DNA of 64,000 nt from a virus: IMG/VR virus record IMGVR_UViG_3300010389_000001, positions 62,001 to 126,000 of that record; one strand, 5' to 3'. Numbering within the stretch: the stretch's first letter is position 1; every line of letters starts with the position of its first letter. A program made the translations under genes and the position numbers. Below the pieces are notes generated by a model. The model made no database searches, was not told the DNA's origin, and saw only the letters and a program-made list of their open reading frames with translations. This document shows positions 62,818-64,000 of the stretch, piece after piece.

Positions 62818-63438
62818 ATGTCAAACATGGTATTTGGTGAAGTAGATTGGAATGCAGCAGACTCAGGTTCAGGCGGAAAGTCTGACTTCATGAGGCTCGA
62901 AGAGGGCGAGAACACCGTTCGAGTTATGGGTAACCCCGTTCAGTTTTACATCCACTGGATCGTAGGCTCAGACGGCAAGAAGGGTAAGATCAACTCTCCC
63001 GTCAACAATCCCGAGCTTGTCTCTAGGCTTGAGGACTCTGGTTTTAAGCGCCAGGCCCGATGGCTAATCAAGGTTCTTGATCGTAGTGACGATTGCTTCC
63101 GTCTTCTTGAGGTTGGCCCTCAGATTTACAACGGAATCAAGGCTCTTTACAACAACAGCCGGTGGGGAAAGGTAACTCAGTATGATATCACCATTCTCCG
63201 TGGAGCACCTGGGCAGCAGCCGCTTTACAGCGTGCAGCCAAACCCGAAGGAAAGTCTATCATCTGACTTTAAGGCTAAGTTTATGGAGTTTAACGACAGA
63301 GTTAATGTTGAAAAGGCAATTTCCCCTTCAACGGCTGAGGCTGTATGTGAGCGAATGGGCTGGTCAAGCAGCGATGCGTCCAGCTCAACGACTGACACGA
63401 CCGCAGCGGATGATGATTTTGACTTTGATTTTGAGTAG
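62818..63438 (+). CDS. Single-stranded DNA-binding protein (gp32-like)
   Basis: 206 aa with an OB-like core: FMRLEEGENTVRVMGNPVQF near residue 24 and HWIVGSDGKKGKI near residue 45. LIKVLDRSDDCFRLLEVGPQIYNGIK near residue 85 matches the gp32 pattern, and YDITILRG near residue 122 ends the core. The C-terminus is acidic (DFDFDFE), the usual partner-binding tail of phage SSB. No zinc site is visible. AGGAGTAAG precedes the ATG. It coats ssDNA during replication and recombination. A terminator follows. Confidence 0.82.
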   Translation: MSNMVFGEVDWNAADSGSGGKSDFMRLEEGENTVRVMGNPVQFYIHWIVGSDGKKGKINSPVNNPELVSRLEDSGFKRQARWLIKVLDRSDDCFRLLEVGPQIYNGIKALYNNSRWGKVTQYDITILRGAPGQQPLYSVQPNPKESLSSDFKAKFMEFNDRVNVEKAISPSTAEAVCERMGWSSSDASSSTTDTTAADDDFDFDFE

Positions 63439-63466
63439 TTTTTAGAAAAATAAAATTACTTTTCAG

Positions 63467-63499
63467 AGGCGCGTAAAGTATAATCTTTACGCGCCTTTT
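63467..63499 (+). terminator. Rho-independent terminator
   Basis: AGGCGCGTAAAG (63467-63478), loop TATAAT, CTTTACGCGCC (63485-63495), then TTTTGTT. Strong 11-bp stem. The next gene starts three bases after the T-run, so some read-through or a different start is needed for it. Confidence 0.9.
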
Positions 63500-63502
63500 G
63501 TT

Positions 63503-64000
63503 ATGAAGAAAGTAATTGGATTAGACATATCATCATCGACTGTCGGCTGGGCCGTTATGTCTTACGATAAAGATGGCTGCACCTTAGAAGAGTACGGTCA
63601 TATTAAGCCAATGAAGTCGGCAAAAGGATCCCTATCTGTTAGGTCGGCAGATTATCTCGATAAGATAATGAATTTCTTATCTGATAAATCTCCAGATTCT
63701 GTTGCCATAGAAGCTTATGCGAATAAGTTCTCAAGAGGAAGGAGTACTGCCAGGACAATTATTGTCTTATCAGTTTTTAATGAAGTAACGTCTATAGGCT
63801 CAATAAAGTCAGTTGGAATTGAGCCAAGCAGATATGCCGTTGTTTCAATTAGGTCTGTTTTATCTAAAATTGCAGGTAAGAAGATATCCTCTAAAGAGGA
63901 AGCCTTTGATTTTATTGTAGAAAAATTTAAAGGATTTGAGATAAGAAAGAAAAAAACAGGCTCTATAAAAGACGAGTGTTTCGACGAAGCTGACGCTATA
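63503..64000 (+). CDS. ruvC: RuvC-like Holliday junction resolvase (3' end beyond window)
   Basis: RNase-H-fold endonuclease. The N-terminus VIGLDISSSTVGWAVMS gives the first Asp, VAIEAYANKFSRG near residue 71 gives the Glu, and the last visible residues include DEADA, the C-terminal Asp pair of RuvC, so the active site is complete though the gene runs off the edge. It resolves Holliday junctions and branched DNA before packaging. It fits next to SbcCD and the RecB-type nuclease. The start lies just behind a terminator, with no clear ribosome-binding site. Confidence 0.85.
   Translation, partial: MKKVIGLDISSSTVGWAVMSYDKDGCTLEEYGHIKPMKSAKGSLSVRSADYLDKIMNFLSDKSPDSVAIEAYANKFSRGRSTARTIIVLSVFNEVTSIGSIKSVGIEPSRYAVVSIRSVLSKIAGKKISSKEEAFDFIVEKFKGFEIRKKKTGSIKDECFDEADAI

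Noticed and set aside
1-64000. CRISPR arrays, insertion sequences, rRNA, integrase or attachment sites
   Set aside because: No regularly spaced direct repeats, transposase motifs, rRNA-like sequence or integrase were seen on either strand.

Overview
The window is part of a large, strictly phage-like genome, most likely a big-genome lytic tailed bacteriophage. The grounds are densely packed and mostly plus-strand genes with stop/start overlaps, many tiny unassigned genes, a phage-type DNA polymerase III alpha subunit broken by a split intein, SbcCD, a small sigma factor, a gp32-like ssDNA-binding protein, RuvC, and repeat-rich fibre-like virion proteins. I see no rRNA, CRISPR array, insertion sequence or integrase. 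Readable sigma70-like promoters and Shine-Dalgarno sites point to a bacterial host that cannot be named from the sequence.

Layout. 1-6.2 kb: end of a type II glutamine synthetase, a SpoU RNA methyltransferase, a lone minus-strand gene (1748-2797), a phage GroEL and small proteins, closed by a strong terminator. 6.3-10.3 kb: four genes, one a zinc metallopeptidase, probably virion-associated, sharing a short helical motif. 10.4-17.1 kb: a purine/nucleotide unit with an interrupted adenylosuccinate synthetase, a DHH phosphoesterase and an IMP dehydrogenase, plus a secreted zincin and HEAT-like proteins. 17.2-20.8 kb: MoxR ATPase, VWA/metallopeptidase and M16 peptidase. 20.9-32.1 kb: about 40 tiny, overlapping, mostly unknown genes with a structured-RNA locus at 24.6-24.86 kb; this is the accessory or host-takeover region. 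32.2-35.6 kb: papain-like hydrolase, DUF1360, Hsp20, KH protein, HNH nuclease and HU. 35.6-39.6 kb: two fibre-like proteins with a shared N-terminal module. 40.4-48 kb: FtsK-like ATPase, primase-type zinc domain, SbcD, SbcC, RecB/Cas4-type nuclease and sigma factor. 49.2-56.2 kb: one 2324-residue protein of unknown function. 56.6-64 kb: split DnaE with its endonuclease, zinc-ribbon and coiled-coil proteins, SSB and RuvC.

How the genes may work together. Glutamine synthetase, IMPDH and adenylosuccinate synthetase would push host nitrogen and IMP toward GMP and AMP for phage DNA. DnaE, SSB, SbcCD, RuvC, the FtsK-like ATPase and the RecB-type nuclease form a replication/recombination set. GroEL, Hsp20 and MoxR/VWA look like folding or assembly helpers. 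The small sigma factor probably directs later transcription, and a 28-bp promoter-like element repeated three times at the heads of transcription units is a candidate target.

Most notable observations: (1) the adenylosuccinate synthetase reading frame is broken inside its P-loop by a stop codon and a 10-base hairpin gap flanked by GGT and GGC glycine codons; skipping from one to the other restores the conserved WGDE motif exactly, which resembles T4 gene 60 translational bypassing. (2) DnaE is a fractured gene with a split Ser1 intein and a Vsr-like nuclease gene between the halves. (3) A consensus promoter starts transcription at the 5' end of a cloverleaf-like RNA that is not an ordinary tRNA.
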